Shown: one piece after another, positions 28,467 through 34,373 of the stretch
Layout: each line of letters begins with the position of its first letter
How positions within the stretch are numbered: position 1 is the first letter of the stretch
From: a virus
DNA length: 34,373 nucleotides
Reading direction: 5' to 3' (one strand)
IMG/VR virus record: IMGVR_UViG_3300043539_000241
Location: 1-34,373 of that record
Made by a program: the position numbers and the translations under genes
The notes under the pieces: model-generated
What the model was told of the DNA's origin: nothing
Databases searched by the model: none
What the model saw: only the letters and a program-made list of their open reading frames with translations

Positions 28467-29447
28467 ATGTATTCTCTGACGGCCTTTGCATCGATATACG
28501 ACAACAAAACTCACCGTCAAGTAAGCCATAACACCTGGGAGTCGTTTGAGAAAATGCTATATGGCATGTCAAAACTTCCAGGTTATAAACTTAAAAAGGG
28601 AGAATTCAGAGCGCCTAAAGGTGTTAAGGCTTCTCCCTTAATCACACCAGCTTCTTATAGAGAAGGAACAACCCGTTCTAATGATGCTGTTGTAGAATGG
28701 TCTGGTTGGGCTGCACTTGATATTGATAACCATGTCTTTAAAGGAAACCTTAAAGAAGAGTTAAGTGAGAAATATGGAAAGACCTATTTTGTATGCTATT
28801 CTACATCAGGGTCAACGGTAGAACATCCTAAATTTAGACTAGTATTTCCATTAACTGGTTCTGTGAAAAAGGAAAAGATAAAACATTTTTGGTTTGCCTT
28901 GAATAGAGAGTTTGACGATCTTGGTGATGGTCAAACAAAGGATCTTTCCAGAATGTATTACGTGCCTGCGATTTATCCTAATGCTTATAATTTTATCTTT
29001 ACTAATATTGGTGAGATTATAGACCCTGATAGATTAATGTTCAATCATCAGTATGAGCAACCGCGAGGACCTCTAAGTATATTAGAACAGATGCCGTCAG
29101 ATATTCAAAAAATGATACTAGCTCAAAGAGCAGATATGCTTGAGGAAATCTCGCATAAGAATTATTCGTGGTCTTCTTATGAGGATTGTCCGTTCGTAAA
29201 CAAAAAAATGATTCATGAGTATAGTTCTATAGCACATACCGATGGTTCTGGAAGATATGCGATGATGTATAAAATCATGACAAGTATTGCGTGTAATGCT
29301 ATAAGAAGAAAGTATCCATTGAATGCTGTACAATTGGAAGAATTAATCCGTCAATTGGACAGAAACACTTCTAACTGTTATTCTAAGCGTCCTCTTCATA
29401 CCGAGTCATCTAGAGCAATAGAATATGCTTATAGGAATATTAACTAA
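28467..29447 (+). CDS. Possible primase-polymerase-like (AEP) protein
   Basis: A 326-residue protein. WAALDIDNH (Asp85 and Asp87) followed by YSTSGSTVEHPKFRLVFPLT and KDLSRMYYVPA resembles the N-terminal primase-like domain of the archaeo-eukaryotic primase superfamily: DxD, then an sTS...H block, then an R-containing strand. The C-terminal 130 residues are helical and unassigned. If true it would act in priming or origin recognition. T4 instead uses gp61, not seen in this window. ATG 28467 is preferred; it lies one base after the upstream stop. This is a motif-level suggestion only. Confidence 0.5.
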   Translation: MYSLTAFASIYDNKTHRQVSHNTWESFEKMLYGMSKLPGYKLKKGEFRAPKGVKASPLITPASYREGTTRSNDAVVEWSGWAALDIDNHVFKGNLKEELSEKYGKTYFVCYSTSGSTVEHPKFRLVFPLTGSVKKEKIKHFWFALNREFDDLGDGQTKDLSRMYYVPAIYPNAYNFIFTNIGEIIDPDRLMFNHQYEQPRGPLSILEQMPSDIQKMILAQRADMLEEISHKNYSWSSYEDCPFVNKKMIHEYSSIAHTDGSGRYAMMYKIMTSIACNAIRRKYPLNAVQLEELIRQLDRNTSNCYSKRPLHTESSRAIEYAYRNIN

Positions 29448-29448
29448 T

Positions 29449-29477
29449 GTGTACAAATATAGAAATTAAGTTATAAT
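29449..29477 (+). promoter_or_regulatory. Early promoter
   Basis: GTGTAC (29449-29454), 17 nt, TATAAT (29472-29477), upstream of the 29497-31117 gene group that includes gp42. Confidence 0.75.
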
Positions 29478-29496
29478 ATTAATTTATGAGAATTAT

Positions 29497-30039
29497 ATGA
29501 TTAGAAAAATAGCATTAATGCTAAAAGATGCTGGAACAGTTGAGATTGACAAAGATACTATTCATAATGATGTACATTTAATGGCTTCTAGTATTTTTGA
29601 AAAACCTTTCATGAGAAAGGAAAGATCATTTGAACAAGTGTATGAACACTGCGCGTATACTGCTATCGAGTATGCTCTTGCTAATGTTATTGACGGACAA
29701 CGCAATCCTTTAAAATTCGATAAGACTAATCCTGAGTCTTACAAATATGATGTTATTAAGGACGATTTGAAATTTGAAGTAAAGAAACATGCTTTTAACA
29801 ATTCCTATTTTACATATCAAAAGTCTAATATTAATACATTTCTTAAGCACTGTCAAACATTAGACTATTTGGTAACTGCTACAATGGCAACTAATGTTGA
29901 TTCTTACTTAATAGATTTTTACATGATTATTAATGCAAAGAAATTCTCAGATAATTTCAAGCAATCAAAATTTAATGAAGGATGGTATTATGACCATCGA
30001 TTCAATAATGACAATATTATTATTAAAACCCTGGAGTGA
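29497..30039 (+). CDS. Possible PD-(D/E)XK-type nuclease
   Basis: A 180-residue protein. Asp85 in YDVIKDD and Glu94-Val-Lys96 in LKFEVKKH have the D...ExK spacing of the PD-(D/E)XK fold, and an earlier helix (FEQVYEHCAYTAIEYAL) supplies a Glu. The rest is beta/alpha with many aromatic residues. In a phage with modified cytosine, such an enzyme might degrade unmodified host DNA (inference). It leads an operon with the Nmad1-like gene and gp42. The fold needs confirmation. Confidence 0.4.
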   Translation: MIRKIALMLKDAGTVEIDKDTIHNDVHLMASSIFEKPFMRKERSFEQVYEHCAYTAIEYALANVIDGQRNPLKFDKTNPESYKYDVIKDDLKFEVKKHAFNNSYFTYQKSNINTFLKHCQTLDYLVTATMATNVDSYLIDFYMIINAKKFSDNFKQSKFNEGWYYDHRFNNDNIIIKTLE

Positions 30040-30041
30040 AT

Positions 30042-30449
30042 ATGACTGAAGCAAAACGTAAATCTGTTGAAGTATTAGAAGAAGCAATTGCTCTTCAAAT
30101 TAAGAAAGGTAATGATTACCAGAATTCTGCATCAAGAGTAAGACAGGCAGATTACTATCCTCACGGAATCAATAGTATTTTAGATACTATTAATGCTAAA
30201 GTCTTACGAATGTTTTCTGTTATTGAAACAATGGAAGCGGGTGGATCTGTCAATTTTGAATCAATCGAGGATTCTGCTATCGATGGAATCAATTACTTAT
30301 CATTCTTAGTTTCATACATGAGAGGTGAAATCGATGGTCAACAACCTGATAGAGATATTTTCAATAAGACGGGTCAACAAAATCGTGCCTTAATTCCTAC
30401 TAAATTCAGAACACAAACTGGCGGCAATATTATTGGAGTAAACAAATAA
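30042..30449 (+). CDS. DUF1599-like (nucleotide modification-associated) protein
   Basis: A 135-residue helical protein with KKGNDYQNSASRVRQADYY, ILDTINAKVLRM and NFESIEDSAIDGINYLSFLVSYMRG. This is the pattern of DUF1599, which has been described as a nucleotide-modification-associated domain and is related to MazG/dUTPase folds. It starts at ATG 30042, 5 nt after GGAG, and its stop overlaps the gp42 start (TAATG). That coupling supports a role in hydroxymethyl-dCMP metabolism, such as sanitising the nucleotide pool (inference). Confidence 0.65.
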   Translation: MTEAKRKSVEVLEEAIALQIKKGNDYQNSASRVRQADYYPHGINSILDTINAKVLRMFSVIETMEAGGSVNFESIEDSAIDGINYLSFLVSYMRGEIDGQQPDRDIFNKTGQQNRALIPTKFRTQTGGNIIGVNK

Positions 30450-31117
30450 TGGAACAATACTCTGTAAAAGATATTAGAAATGAATTTAAGTCACTATTGG
30501 AAAATGACGAATTTGTAATAGACAAGACCGGTTGCAAAATGGTTGAAATTGCCGGAACATCATTTATTGCTAGTGAACCTACTATCTTTGGAACTCTTAA
30601 TGAAGACTATGCTAAAAGAGAAATAGAATGGTACAAATCCATGTCTCTTAACGTTAATGACATTCCAGGTGAAACTCCAGCAGTGTGGAAACAGGTTGCT
30701 GATGCAAATGGAATGATCAATTCTAATTATGGTTGGTGTGTTTATTCAAGAGAAAACCATTATCAATTCCAGAACGTACTTCAAGAATTAGTAAGAAATA
30801 GATTCTCTAGAAGAGCAATAATGATTTATACCCGGCCTTCTATTTGGGCCGAATTTGAAACCGTGGGAATGTCTGATTTTATTTGCACCAATACAGTTCA
30901 ATATCTTATTAGAAATAATAAACTTCACGCATTTGTACAAATGCGGTCAAATGATGCAATTTTTGGATATAAAAATGACTTATATTGGCAACAGCACGTC
31001 CATACTGAATTGCATGAATGTCTTAATGAGAGTGGAGTACAATGCGAAATCGGTGATATTATCTGGAATGCAACATCGCTTCATGTTTATGAAAAACATT
31101 TCCATTTGATAAAATAA
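30449..31117 (+). CDS. 42: Deoxycytidylate hydroxymethylase (gp42)
   Basis: A 222-residue close relative of T4 gp42, which makes 5-hydroxymethyl-dCMP from dCMP and methylene-tetrahydrofolate. Shared blocks include INSNYGW, SRRAIMIYTRPS, GMSDFICTNTVQYLIR and MRSNDAIFGYKND. Catalytic Cys146 and Asp177 are 31 residues apart, as are T4 Cys148 and Asp179. Asp in place of the thymidylate-synthase Asn marks cytosine-specific enzymes. It ends at HVYEKHFHLIK, about 24 residues before the T4 end. Its presence implies hydroxymethylcytosine in the phage DNA and supplies the acceptor for the glucosyltransferase at 10644. Confidence 0.93.
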   Translation: MEQYSVKDIRNEFKSLLENDEFVIDKTGCKMVEIAGTSFIASEPTIFGTLNEDYAKREIEWYKSMSLNVNDIPGETPAVWKQVADANGMINSNYGWCVYSRENHYQFQNVLQELVRNRFSRRAIMIYTRPSIWAEFETVGMSDFICTNTVQYLIRNNKLHAFVQMRSNDAIFGYKNDLYWQQHVHTELHECLNESGVQCEIGDIIWNATSLHVYEKHFHLIK

Positions 31118-31119
31118 TA

Positions 31120-31148
31120 GTATACTTTTATAATTAGTATGATATAAT
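31120..31148 (+). promoter_or_regulatory. Early promoter (GTATAC variant)
   Basis: GTATAC (31120-31125), 17 nt ending TGA, TATAAT (31143-31148), just after the gp42 stop. Confidence 0.7.
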
Positions 31149-31155
31149 AGCTTCA

Positions 31156-31175
31156 GGTTACTAATAATGGTAATC
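31156..31175 (+). promoter_or_regulatory. 5'-terminal leader hairpin (copy 1)
   Basis: GGTTACT (31156-31162), loop AATAAT, GGTAATC (31169-31175). Pairing needs two G-U wobbles and would be the first structure in the mRNA. A perfect version is at 32011-32030. Confidence 0.55.
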
Positions 31176-31201
31176 ATAAATTAACACAGGAATTTTATAT
31201 T

Positions 31202-31468
31202 ATGAGCAGCAATCCAAGATCTTCTAAAAATTATGTTACCACTGTCAAAATGACCAACCCAGTTGACCGAGTATTTGTTGAACAGTTACGCCAATATATT
31301 AATGAAACAAACCATCTTCGTAAAGTCAAACAAAGAGTAGTTCTTCGTGGTAGACTAGGCCATGATAATCCCGCGGCTCCTTACTATTATAACCAACCAA
31401 CATGGTTCTATAACGTTAAAATTCAGCACTCTGAAAGATCTGATGTGTATATTTACGAACGAAGATAA
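31202..31468 (+). CDS. Small early protein, unknown
   Basis: An 88-residue basic protein (QRVVLRGRLGHDNPAA, then YYYNQPTWFYNVKI). AGGAATTT precedes the ATG. It overlaps the dCMP deaminase start by one base (TAATG). No family is recognised. Confidence 0.55.
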   Translation: MSSNPRSSKNYVTTVKMTNPVDRVFVEQLRQYINETNHLRKVKQRVVLRGRLGHDNPAAPYYYNQPTWFYNVKIQHSERSDVYIYERR

Positions 31469-31914
31469 TGATGGAAAACAAATGGAATAATAGATTCATG
31501 GACATGGCGAAAGCTGTGTCCTTATGGTCCAAAGACCCCAGTACTAAAGTCGGTGCGGTTGCAGTAGGAAGCAAAAAACAAATCTTAGCTACTGGGTTCA
31601 ATGGTTTTCCAAGAGGAATATCTGATACTATTGAGAGATTAGAAAATCGTGAAATTAAGTATGACTATATTGTACATGCTGAAAAGAATCTAATCTATAA
31701 TGCTTCATATACAGGAACATCATTAGATGGAGCAGCAATATATGTGTATGGACTTCCAGTATGTCTTGAATGCGCCAAGGGAATTATTCAAGTTGGAATT
31801 AGTGAGATTTACGTAAGTAAAGAATGTCTAATGTCTAAACCAAATTGGTATGACTCTTGGCTTAAATCAAAAGCTATGTTTGAAGAAGTTGGGTTATTCG
31901 TAGATTTAGTTTGA
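31468..31914 (+). CDS. cd: dCMP deaminase
   Basis: A 148-residue zinc enzyme. His70-Ala-Glu72 (VHAEKN) supplies a zinc ligand and the proton shuttle, and Cys99 and Cys102 (PVCLEC) complete the site. DPSTKVGAV and GFNGFPRG are the usual N-terminal motifs. It converts dCMP to dUMP for thymidylate synthase at the window's end, balancing dCMP between dUMP and the hydroxymethylase. ATG 31471 is an alternative start. It is short compared with T4 Cd (193). Confidence 0.92.
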   Translation: MMENKWNNRFMDMAKAVSLWSKDPSTKVGAVAVGSKKQILATGFNGFPRGISDTIERLENREIKYDYIVHAEKNLIYNASYTGTSLDGAAIYVYGLPVCLECAKGIIQVGISEIYVSKECLMSKPNWYDSWLKSKAMFEEVGLFVDLV

Positions 31915-31927
31915 ACATCCTTGTCCA

Positions 31928-31943
31928 TGCATATCCCTATGCA
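31928..31943 (+). terminator. Weak hairpin after dCMP deaminase
   Basis: TGCATA (31928-31933), loop TCCC, TATGCA (31938-31943), then a moderately T-rich stretch without a long T-run. It could be a weak terminator. Confidence 0.35.
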
Positions 31944-31974
31944 GTTCCATTATTGTATTTATACTAAAATAATA

Positions 31975-32003
31975 GTGTACTATTTCGATAATCATGATAT
32001 AAT
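31975..32003 (+). promoter_or_regulatory. Early promoter
   Basis: GTGTAC (31975-31980), 17 nt ending TGA, TATAAT (31998-32003). Confidence 0.75.
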
Positions 32004-32010
32004 AGTTTCA

Positions 32011-32030
32011 GATTACCAATAATGGTAATC
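32011..32030 (+). promoter_or_regulatory. 5'-terminal leader hairpin (copy 2)
   Basis: GATTACC (32011-32017), loop AATAAT, GGTAATC (32024-32030). It is a perfect 7-bp stem starting at the expected first bases of the transcript, with the same loop as the hairpin at 31156. Confidence 0.6.
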
Positions 32031-32052
32031 ATCATTGAAGAGGAATTTTATA

Positions 32053-32331
32053 ATGGCTTATTTTAATAACACTATTACTAATGGCGGATTATTCAACAAT
32101 GGTCTTGCCAATTTTGAATACAGAGTTAGTACAGGTGATGCAGAAGGTCAAGGAACTTGGGGCATTGAAAACGGGTTTAAGTATGAAATAGCAATGTCTG
32201 ACGGTTCCGTTAGATTTGCAAACATTAAGAAAACTGTTGCTTATGTGTGCATCGATATTGATGATCTATGTAAACCAATAGTAGAAAAGTGGAAAATTAA
32301 ACATGTTTGGACCAACGAATTTTTAAAATAA
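32053..32331 (+). CDS. Small early protein, unknown
   Basis: 92 residues from ATG 32053, which follows AGAGGAATTT. The first half is Gly/Asn-rich (NNTITNGGLFNNGLANFEY) and the second half beta-like (FKYEIAMSDGSVRFANIKKT). No family is recognised. The -35 of the next promoter lies 3 nt after its stop. Confidence 0.5.
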   Translation: MAYFNNTITNGGLFNNGLANFEYRVSTGDAEGQGTWGIENGFKYEIAMSDGSVRFANIKKTVAYVCIDIDDLCKPIVEKWKIKHVWTNEFLK

Positions 32332-32333
32332 TA

Positions 32334-32362
32334 GTGTACAAGATGGTACTATATGATATAAT
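32334..32362 (+). promoter_or_regulatory. Early promoter with palindrome across the -10
   Basis: GTGTAC (32334-32339), 17 nt ending TGA, TATAAT (32357-32362). A 13-bp inverted repeat (32340-32373) covers its spacer and -10. Confidence 0.75.
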
Positions 32363-32373
32363 AGTACCATCTT
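32340..32373 (+). repeat. 13-bp perfect inverted repeat over the promoter
   Basis: AAGATGGTACTAT (32340-32352) and ATAGTACCATCTT (32361-32373), separated by 8 nt. The position fits an operator for a dimeric repressor or a promoter cruciform. Confidence 0.75.
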
Positions 32374-32394
32374 AACTTGACGAGGAACTTAATC

Positions 32395-32616
32395 ATGCTA
32401 TCAAAAATCACCAAAGCAAATCCTGCTTTCAAAACCAATATCCTATTTGCAATATATGGATTACTCATTGGCGCCGTACTTACCAGTGGAATCATCTATC
32501 AATCCACTAAGCATTCATATTTCAAGGTATTTAATACTAAAATTGGCTTGATGGTTATCGTCAATGGCGGAGTCTATACACTTGAAGAAATCCGTAAATG
32601 TTCTAATGATTGCTAG
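32395..32616 (+). CDS. Small single-span membrane protein
   Basis: 73 residues from ATG 32395 after CGAGGAA. A transmembrane segment spans about residues 16-37 (ILFAIYGLLIGAVLTSGIIY). The C-terminal part (YFKVFNTKIGLMVIVNGGVYT) is probably outside the cytoplasm or amphipathic, ending in two Cys. No family is recognised. Small early membrane proteins of T4 (Imm, for example) block superinfection; that role here is only a possibility. Confidence 0.5.
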   Translation: MLSKITKANPAFKTNILFAIYGLLIGAVLTSGIIYQSTKHSYFKVFNTKIGLMVIVNGGVYTLEEIRKCSNDC

Positions 32617-32677
32617 GAGAACTAAGATGAATGTAATTGAACCAACTTGAAGCTGAAAGAACCATTGGAACCAAATT

Positions 32678-32905
32678 ATGAAAGATAAAATTAAAGAACT
32701 TGCTTACCAAGTTAAACTACTCGATGACGACGGATGGAATACTTCTAACTTGACTCGGGACGTTGAAAAGTTTGCTGAATTGATTATTCAAGAATGTATT
32801 GGTCAATGCTTGTCTGTAACAGGAACTGAACACTATGGTTCAGTGGATGGATTTGTTGTGGATGAATGTGTAAAAAGAATTAGAAACCATTTTGGAGTAA
32901 AATAA
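32678..32905 (+). CDS. Conserved small phage protein, unknown
   Basis: A 75-residue protein with VEKFAELIIQECIGQCLSV and the ending IRNHFGVK, a pattern common among small early proteins of T4-like phages. It has three Cys residues and an acidic mean charge. Its stop overlaps the next start (TAATG). Function unknown. Confidence 0.6.
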   Translation: MKDKIKELAYQVKLLDDDGWNTSNLTRDVEKFAELIIQECIGQCLSVTGTEHYGSVDGFVVDECVKRIRNHFGVK

Positions 32906-33091
32906 TGACTACTGTTGCTGAATTTATGGCCGTATCTACAAACTCTTCCTCAGGATGCACAAGTTAAAGTTTTATCATATGATACTGGAAGATGGGAACC
33001 TTTGTTCATCGCGGCAGAATTGGATCCTTATTACAGTGATACTTGTTGGTTTGATGTTGATGGTAATGAACTTAGACTTGGAGAAAAATAA
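32905..33091 (+). pseudogene. Frameshifted small gene
   Basis: ATG 32905 opens MTTVAEFMA and soon reaches a stop at 32965-32967. A different frame then reads PYLQTLPQDAQVKVLSYDTG and on to a stop at 33089-33091. Joined by a one-base shift near 32928-32932 (ATGGCCG to ATGCCG), they give a normal protein of about 61 residues of a TVAEF..L.TLPQDA.VKV type common in T4-like phages. It is either a real lesion, a sequence error or a programmed shift; the site has no slippery sequence. Confidence 0.6.
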
Positions 33092-33342
33092 TGGCTAATG
33101 TATATGTTGTAACTGCTTATCGATTTGGTGACCGTGAAAGACATTCTTACGTGGTTGGAGTTTTTACTAATGCAGAATTGGCAATTGAAGTTGCTGAACA
33201 AGTACCGGATGAACGTGCAGGAAAATATTACGCTGAGGTACTTAAATTTGGTCTTAACAAAACTGATAATGATGAATTTGATGCTGTGTGGCCATTATCA
33301 CGGTACGATGAAATCAAAAAACTATATGGCGAGGGAGTATGA
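33091..33342 (+). CDS. Conserved small phage protein (DUF7336-like)
   Basis: An 83-residue protein beginning MANVYVVTAYRFGDRERHSYVVGV, then ELAIEVAEQ and GKYYAEVLKF. This block is typical of a small family in T4-like phages with no known role. It overlaps genes at both ends (TAATG and ATGA). Confidence 0.65.
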   Translation: MANVYVVTAYRFGDRERHSYVVGVFTNAELAIEVAEQVPDERAGKYYAEVLKFGLNKTDNDEFDAVWPLSRYDEIKKLYGEGV

Positions 33343-33530
33343 GAAGATTTAAGTTAAACGCGGGTATCCATTTGATGGAAGAATCAGATGATGGTTATTG
33401 GGTAAGATACATAGATTTGGAACCAATCGTAAAAGCAATAGCATCAGGCAATACTGATGACTATGGCGATTTAATTATTCCGGTAGAAAAAGTACAAATA
33501 CTTTTAGATTTTGCACAGGTAAAGCGATGA
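33339..33530 (+). CDS. Small phage protein, unknown
   Basis: A 63-residue protein (MRRFKLNAGIHLMEESDDGY, then VRYIDLEPIVKAI and IIPVEKVQILLDF). It overlaps the preceding and following genes by 4 nt each (ATGA), so it is translated in a coupled run into thymidylate synthase. No family is recognised. Confidence 0.6.
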   Translation: MRRFKLNAGIHLMEESDDGYWVRYIDLEPIVKAIASGNTDDYGDLIIPVEKVQILLDFAQVKR

Positions 33531-34373
33531 AACAATATTACGATCTTCTTCAGAAAATCATGGAAACTGGTAATCCAACTAATGATAGGACAGGAGTTGG
33601 CACTCTTTCACTTTTCGGCGAGCAACTTAAATTCAATCTTCAATCTGGATTTCCTTTACTTACTGGCAAGTTTACTTCATTCAAGACAATCTCAAACGAA
33701 CTGTTGTGGTTCCTGAATGGGTATACAAACAATGAAGATTTAAGAAAATTGAATGGTAATGATAAACCAACCATTTGGGAAGAATGGTCAACGCCTTCGG
33801 GTGACTTAGGTCCAATCTACGGTAAACAGTGGCGTAACTGGGGTGCCGTTCCTATTCCAAATATGCCAACAGAATCTATGGATGGTATTGACCAAATTGA
33901 AAATCTTATCCGTGGTCTTAAAGAAAGACCATTCAGTCGTCGTCATATTATATCAGCATGGAATGTTGCTGATTTGCCAAGCGAAGAATTAACGCCTCAA
34001 GAAAATGTAGAATCAGGTAAGATGGCTTTGGCGCCTTGTCATGCATTTGTTCAGTTTGGTGTTAGAGAATTATCCTTCAGTGAACGCGCTGTTCTGTATG
34101 TCCAGAAATATTTTGGTACTCATTTTGGACTTGGATATGATAGGGACTATGAGAATCTTATGAATAATGTTGGTGTTCCTAAATATGGATTATCTTGTCA
34201 TTTATACCAAAGAAGTGCTGATATCTTTTTAGGAGTTCCCTATAACATTGCTAGTTATGCGTTGTTCACTGAAATACTCGGCAATTTGACAAATATGTTA
34301 CCAGAGAATTTGATTATCTCATTTGGCGATGTTCATCTATATAAGAATCATATCAACCAAACAAAAGAACTAC
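33527..34373 (+). CDS. td: Thymidylate synthase (3' end outside window)
   Basis: 282 codons are visible, starting at an ATGA overlap. RTGVGT (from Arg21), SRRH (Arg138 and Arg139), catalytic Cys171 in LAPCHA, Asn240 in VPYNIASY and GDVHLYKNH are all present. Asn240 marks dUMP specificity, in contrast to the Asp of gp42. An insertion of about 40 residues (ERAVLYVQKYFG to VPKYGL) separates CHAFVQFGV from LSCHLYQRS compared with E. coli ThyA; similar insertions occur in other large T4-like phages. About 50 C-terminal residues lie beyond the window. No group I intron, as found in T4 td, interrupts the visible part. Confidence 0.92.
   Translation, partial: MKQYYDLLQKIMETGNPTNDRTGVGTLSLFGEQLKFNLQSGFPLLTGKFTSFKTISNELLWFLNGYTNNEDLRKLNGNDKPTIWEEWSTPSGDLGPIYGKQWRNWGAVPIPNMPTESMDGIDQIENLIRGLKERPFSRRHIISAWNVADLPSEELTPQENVESGKMALAPCHAFVQFGVRELSFSERAVLYVQKYFGTHFGLGYDRDYENLMNNVGVPKYGLSCHLYQRSADIFLGVPYNIASYALFTEILGNLTNMLPENLIISFGDVHLYKNHINQTKEL

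Noticed and set aside
27940-28572. A 210-residue open frame on the - strand
   Set aside because: It lies opposite the MazG-like gene, which has clear family motifs, a promoter and a ribosome-binding site. The minus-strand product is low-complexity Ser/Thr-rich and matches no family.
33527-34373. Second dCMP hydroxymethylase at the window end
   Set aside because: The diagnostic residue is Asn240 (VPYNIASY), which marks thymidylate synthase, not the Asp of gp42.

Overview
The window is a densely packed, AT-rich segment of a T4-like myovirus genome. Every supported gene lies on the + strand, and many neighbours overlap by ATGA or TAATG junctions. The T4-type core is clear: the end of UvsX, a gp40-like protein, gp41 helicase, DNA ligase, DsbA, the RNase H/FEN nuclease, dCMP hydroxymethylase (gp42), dCMP deaminase, thymidylate synthase, NrdA/NrdB and a beta-glucosyltransferase homologue. 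A nested Rz/Rz1-type spanin pair points to a Gram-negative host. Several conserved small genes resemble those of marine T4-like phages. I cannot name the host or the exact phage.

Layout. 1-2651: recombination and replication block (homing endonuclease, intein C-half plus UvsX C-half, gp40-like, gp41). 2691-6619: late block of proteins with T4-like capsid-targeting N-termini, plus a Dps-like ferritin. 6624-8604: virion or tail-fibre-like proteins. 8606-10445: conserved late genes and the spanins. 10644-15018: a four-gene operon (glucosyltransferase homologue, SAM methyltransferase, CofD/YvcK-HAD fusion, sugar nucleotidyltransferase) behind its own early promoter. 15015-18123: zinc-finger protein and ribonucleotide reductase. 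18125-20306: secreted SNase-type nuclease, zinc ribbon, GIY-YIG protein, ADP-ribosyltransferase-like protein and GNAT protein. 20340-25123: small early genes behind repeated promoters, with DNA ligase and DsbA. 25184-29447: FEN nuclease, MazG-like enzyme and a possible primase-like protein. 29497-34373: nucleotide metabolism and small early genes, ending inside thymidylate synthase.

How the genes fit together. gp42, the dCMP deaminase, thymidylate synthase, NrdAB and the MazG-like enzyme point to a pool in which dCTP is replaced by hydroxymethyl-dCTP. The glucosyltransferase homologue keeps the catalytic and UDP-sugar-binding residues of T4 beta-glucosyltransferase, so the DNA is probably glycosylated. 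Its three operon partners look like sugar-phosphate, nucleotide-sugar and methyl-transfer enzymes. T4 has none of these beside its glucosyltransferase. This operon is my best candidate for an undescribed system: a phage-encoded route to an unusual, perhaps methylated, sugar on hydroxymethylcytosine.

Two other features stand out. uvsX is interrupted by a split intein with a free-standing endonuclease gene between its halves, the 'fractured gene' arrangement. Transcription signals are also readable: thirteen early promoters share GTGTAC-N17-TATAAT or a close variant, late TATAAATA-type promoters precede head genes, and two late promoters sit in the loops of inverted repeats that would hide the start codon on read-through transcripts.
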